Assembly: GCF_000721265.1 (NCBI RefSeq)
Contig: NZ_JOFZ01000010.1
Location: 310,001-374,000 of the forward strand
DNA length: 64,000 nucleotides
Origin: Streptomyces sp. NRRL F-5126
Lineage (GTDB): Bacteria; Actinomycetota; Actinomycetes; Streptomycetales; Streptomycetaceae
Reading direction: 5' to 3'
Position 1 is the stretch's first letter, and each line of letters begins with the position of its first letter. Both the position numbers and the translations under genes were made by a program. Shown in pieces: positions 61,646-64,000 of the stretch. The notes beneath the pieces were generated by a model, which made no database searches, was not told the origin of the DNA, and saw only the letters and a program-made list of their open reading frames with translations.

Positions 61646-62317
61646 TTACCGGCCGGTGAGCTGCCGGGCGGTCTTCAGGTGGCTGGTGAGCCGCTCCTGC
61701 ACCCGCACGGTGGCGTCGTCGAGCGCCGCGCGCGTGCGCCGCCCCGACGGCACCTCGAAGGGGTCGCCGAAGACGATGTCGACACGGCTGCGCAGCGCGG
61801 GCAGCTCCCGTATCAACCGTCCGGGCCGCTCCGCGCTTCCCAGCACGGCGACGGGCACGACCGGCGCCCCGGACCGTACCGCGAAGTACGTGAGTCCCGC
61901 GCGCAGCGCACCGAAGTCGCCGCCCCCTGCCCTGGTGCCCTCGGGGAATATCCCCAGCACCTTGCCGTCGGCGAGTACGCCGAGCGCGTCCGTGACGGCC
62001 GAGCGGTCGACGGCCTCGCGGTCGACGCTCAGCTGGCCTATGGAGCGCAGGAACGTGCCGAGCGGGCCGGCGAACGCCTCCTTCTTTATGAGGAAGTGCA
62101 CCGGCCGCGGTGCGAGCCCCATGAGCAGGGGCCCGTCGACGTTGTGCGAGTGGTTGACGGCGAGGATGACGGGGCCCTGAGCCGGGACGCGCCAGGAGCC
62201 GAGCACGCGAGCGTTCCACAGGGTGTTGATCAGCCCGATGCCGAGGCCCCGGCCGAAGGCCGCGCCGCGCTCCGACGCGTTGTTCTGCCCCTTGCGCGAG
62301 GTGCCTGATGTGCTCAC
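61646..62317 (-). CDS. 1-acyl-glycerol-3-phosphate acyltransferase-like (PlsC domain)
   Basis: 223 residues. PlsC motifs: VNHSHNVDGPLLM (HxxxxD catalytic pair), LGIFPEGTRAGGGDFGALRAGL and APVVPVAVLGS. The GTG start overlaps the cmk stop (GTGA), so translation is coupled. The next gene, der, starts 102 bases after this stop. It transfers an acyl chain to lysophosphatidate or a related lipid acceptor; the exact acceptor is unknown. The cmk-plsC-der order is common in actinobacteria. Confidence 0.87.
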   Translation of the reverse strand: MSTSGTSRKGQNNASERGAAFGRGLGIGLINTLWNARVLGSWRVPAQGPVILAVNHSHNVDGPLLMGLAPRPVHFLIKKEAFAGPLGTFLRSIGQLSVDREAVDRSAVTDALGVLADGKVLGIFPEGTRAGGGDFGALRAGLTYFAVRSGAPVVPVAVLGSAERPGRLIRELPALRSRVDIVFGDPFEVPSGRRTRAALDDATVRVQERLTSHLKTARQLTGR

Positions 62318-63036
62318 TTCGCGGCTCGTTTCTCCTCGACGAGGGCGACGATGCGGTCGATGACCTGGGCCAGCGTGAGGTCCGTGGTGTCGATCTCGGT
62401 CGCGTCGCCGGCCTTCGCGAGCGGTGAGGTCTTGCGGCCGGAGTCGGCCGCGTCCCGCTTGATCAGCGCTTCCCTGGTGGCGGCGACGTCCGCGGTGGCG
62501 GTGGACCCGAGCTCGCCGCTGCGGCGGGCGGCGCGCGCCTCGGCCGACGCGGTGAGGAACACCTTGACGTCCGCGTCGGGCAGCACCGTCGTGCCGATGT
62601 CGCGGCCCTCGGCGACGATGCCGTGGGGCGCGGCCGCGGCGATCGAGCGCTGCAGCCGCGTGATGACCGCACGCACCTCGGGCACGGCGCTGACGGCGCT
62701 GACCTTCGCGGTGACCTCGGGGGTGCGGATCGGCCCGGACGCGTCCGTGCCGTCCACGGTGATGGCGGGGGCCGCCGGGTCGGTGCCCGAGACGATGACG
62801 GGCTTGTGCGCGGCCGTGGCGACGGCCGCGGCGTCCGCCACGTCGATGCCGTTGCTGATCATCCACCAGGTCATGGCACGGTACTGGGCGCCGGTGTCGA
62901 GGAAGCTCATGCCGAGTCTGACCGCGACGGCCTTGGACGTGCTCGACTTGCCGGTGCCCGAGGGGCCGTCGATGGCGACGATCACCGCCGGCCCGGCGGC
63001 GGGGGCGGTGGTGGCGGCAGTTGCGGCGGTTTCCAC
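62314..63036 (-). CDS. cmk: Cytidylate kinase
   Basis: 240 residues from the GTG at 63036. P-loop AIDGPSGTGKSSTSKAVAVRLG (starting near residue 21), then SFLDTGAQYRAMTWWMI, GRDIGTTVLPDADVKVFLTASAEARAARR and RDAADSGRKTSPLAKAGDATEIDTTDLT, which covers the cmk signature. It phosphorylates CMP and dCMP. The frame stays open to 63162, but the extra residues are not cmk-like; AGGAAG lies 12 bases before the GTG, so the start is uncertain. It overlaps the PlsC-like gene by 4 bp. Confidence 0.92.
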   Translation of the reverse strand: METAATAATTAPAAGPAVIVAIDGPSGTGKSSTSKAVAVRLGMSFLDTGAQYRAMTWWMISNGIDVADAAAVATAAHKPVIVSGTDPAAPAITVDGTDASGPIRTPEVTAKVSAVSAVPEVRAVITRLQRSIAAAAPHGIVAEGRDIGTTVLPDADVKVFLTASAEARAARRSGELGSTATADVAATREALIKRDAADSGRKTSPLAKAGDATEIDTTDLTLAQVIDRIVALVEEKRAAK

Positions 63037-63216
63037 GGGGGCGGGCACCTTCCTGGGTGGCGCGGGTACGCATGCTGTGTACAGCGACGCCGCGGCACAC
63101 ACGTGTCCCGCGCATCGACTTCCTCCGTAGAGGTTACCGAGTGCCCGGCGCGTGCGATGCACTCGTTCGGCGCAGTGCCGCCGCGCCGCCGTGCGGGCGC
63201 CCCCCGCACCGGTGGG

Positions 63217-64000
63217 TCACTGCCGGATGGACCAGCCGCGTTCGCGGAGCGCGGCGCTGAGCACCGGGGCGGCCGACGGCTCGACCATGAGCTGCACGAG
63301 CCCCGCCTGCTGGTCGGTCGCGTGCTCGATCGAGACGTCCTCGACGTTGACGCCGGCCGCGCCCGCGTCCGCGAAGATCCGCGCCAGCTCGCCGGGGCGG
63401 TCGGTGACGAGCACGGCGACGACCTCGTAGGCGGCGGGCGCCGCGCCGTGCTTGCCCGGCACGCGGCTGCGGCCCGCGTTGCCGCGGCGCAGCAGGTCCT
63501 CGACGGCGCGTACACCGCCCTGGCGCTTGTCGTCGTCGCTGGACTCCAGCGCCCGCAGCGCCTGGACGACCTCGCCGAGGTCGACGGCGATGTCGGCGAG
63601 CACGTCGGCGACGGGGCCCGGGTTCGCGGTGAGGATGTCGATCCACATGCCGGGGTCGGAGGCCGCGATCCTGGTGACGTCGCGCACGCCCTGCCCGCAC
63701 AGCCGCACGGCGGACTCCTCGGCGCCCCGCAGGCGCGCGGCGACCAGGGAGGACATGAGCTGAGGGGTGTGCGAGACGAGCGCCACGGCGCGGTCGTGCG
63801 CCTCGGCGTCCATCACGACGGGGACGGCGCGGCACAGGGAGACGAGTTCCAGCGCGAGGTTGAGCGCCTCGGTGTCGGTGCCCCTGCCCGGCGTCAGCAC
63901 CCACGGGCGTCCCTCGAAGAGATCGGCGGTCGCGGCGAGCGGCCCGGAGCGCTCCTTGCCCGCCATCGGGTGGGTGCCGAGGTACGAGCCGAGGTCGACG
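63217..64000 (-). CDS. tyrA: Prephenate dehydrogenase, N-terminus outside the window
   Basis: About 261 C-terminal residues are visible. The substrate-domain motif GTHPMAGKERSGPLAATADLFEGRPWVLTP, followed by DAEAHDRAVALVSHTPQLMSSLVAARL and GVRDVTRIAASDPGMWIDILTANP, is diagnostic for TyrA. A C-terminal ACT domain (YEVVAVLVTDRPGELARIFADAGAAGVNVEDVSIEH) suggests feedback control by tyrosine. It converts prephenate to 4-hydroxyphenylpyruvate with NAD. The N-terminal Rossmann domain continues beyond the right edge. Confidence 0.93.
   Translation of the reverse strand, partial: VDLGSYLGTHPMAGKERSGPLAATADLFEGRPWVLTPGRGTDTEALNLALELVSLCRAVPVVMDAEAHDRAVALVSHTPQLMSSLVAARLRGAEESAVRLCGQGVRDVTRIAASDPGMWIDILTANPGPVADVLADIAVDLGEVVQALRALESSDDDKRQGGVRAVEDLLRRGNAGRSRVPGKHGAAPAAYEVVAVLVTDRPGELARIFADAGAAGVNVEDVSIEHATDQQAGLVQLMVEPSAAPVLSAALRERGWSIRQ

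Overview
The window is high-GC actinobacterial DNA that reads as a Streptomyces chromosome segment. The evidence is the many GTG starts and AGGAG-type ribosome binding sites, a mycothiol-dependent formaldehyde dehydrogenase, a streptogrisin-type secreted protease, a SepF-like division protein (probably SflA), Tat-type secreted enzymes, and many TetR and GntR regulators sitting beside the genes they probably control. From memory, the order gntR/gntK/gntP ... hmgA ... imuB/dnaE2 ... sflA ... der/plsC/cmk/tyrA resembles the core-arm region around hmgA and der in Streptomyces coelicolor. I could not check this.

Layout. 0-4.4 kb: tail of a dienoyl-CoA-reductase-like flavoenzyme, a FabF-like ketosynthase and an acyl-CoA ligase. 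4.4-8.1 kb: DMT-type membrane protein, RluA-type pseudouridine synthase, and a mycothiol formaldehyde-detoxification pair. 8.2-11 kb: gluconate uptake and phosphorylation with a divergent GntR/FadR regulator, closed by a perfect 20-bp hairpin. 11.1-16 kb: molybdopterin oxidoreductase with a cytochrome b partner, an FAD dehydrogenase, a Nudix hydrolase and two small DUF202 membrane proteins. 16-22.8 kb: a metallohydrolase, then two convergent transcription units (kinase + acyl-CoA dehydrogenase; SDR + acyl-CoA ligase + TetR) with matching TetR-type operators. Their gene content resembles 4-hydroxyacyl-CoA (levulinate / ACAD10-11-type) catabolism. 22.9-31.6 kb: a NamZ-like cell-wall enzyme, a MaoC hydratase, a NifU/Rieske-like fusion, a SatP-type transporter, an acyl-CoA dehydrogenase and an alcohol dehydrogenase, with two further TetR regulons. 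31.8-35.3 kb: hmgA, its GntR regulator, and an orphan protein resembling a type ISP C-terminal domain. 35.5-42.3 kb: a small conserved protein, an SGNH esterase, a glycosyltransferase-glycosyltransferase-deacetylase operon, and GntR and GNAT genes.

42.3-46.5 kb looks like acquired DNA. It holds a decayed Tn3 transposase abutting a 5'-shortened Nudix gene, a TetR/PobA-like monooxygenase pair with a perfect operator, and a tyrosine-integrase remnant with an internal deletion and a stop just before the catalytic tyrosine. 46.5-52.2 kb: a methyltransferase, a GNAT, and the LexA-boxed dnaE2-imuB mutagenic repair operon. 52.4-64 kb: streptogrisin-type protease, sflA, a glutaryl-CoA-dehydrogenase-like ACAD, PAP2, an I78 inhibitor-like protein, several conserved unknowns, then der, a PlsC-like acyltransferase, cmk and a truncated prephenate dehydrogenase.

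The strongest joint signals are regulatory. Three TetR-type regulators each pair with two near-identical operators, and one pair ties acyl-CoA dehydrogenase genes 26 kb apart into one putative regulon. No rRNA, tRNA or CRISPR array was seen.
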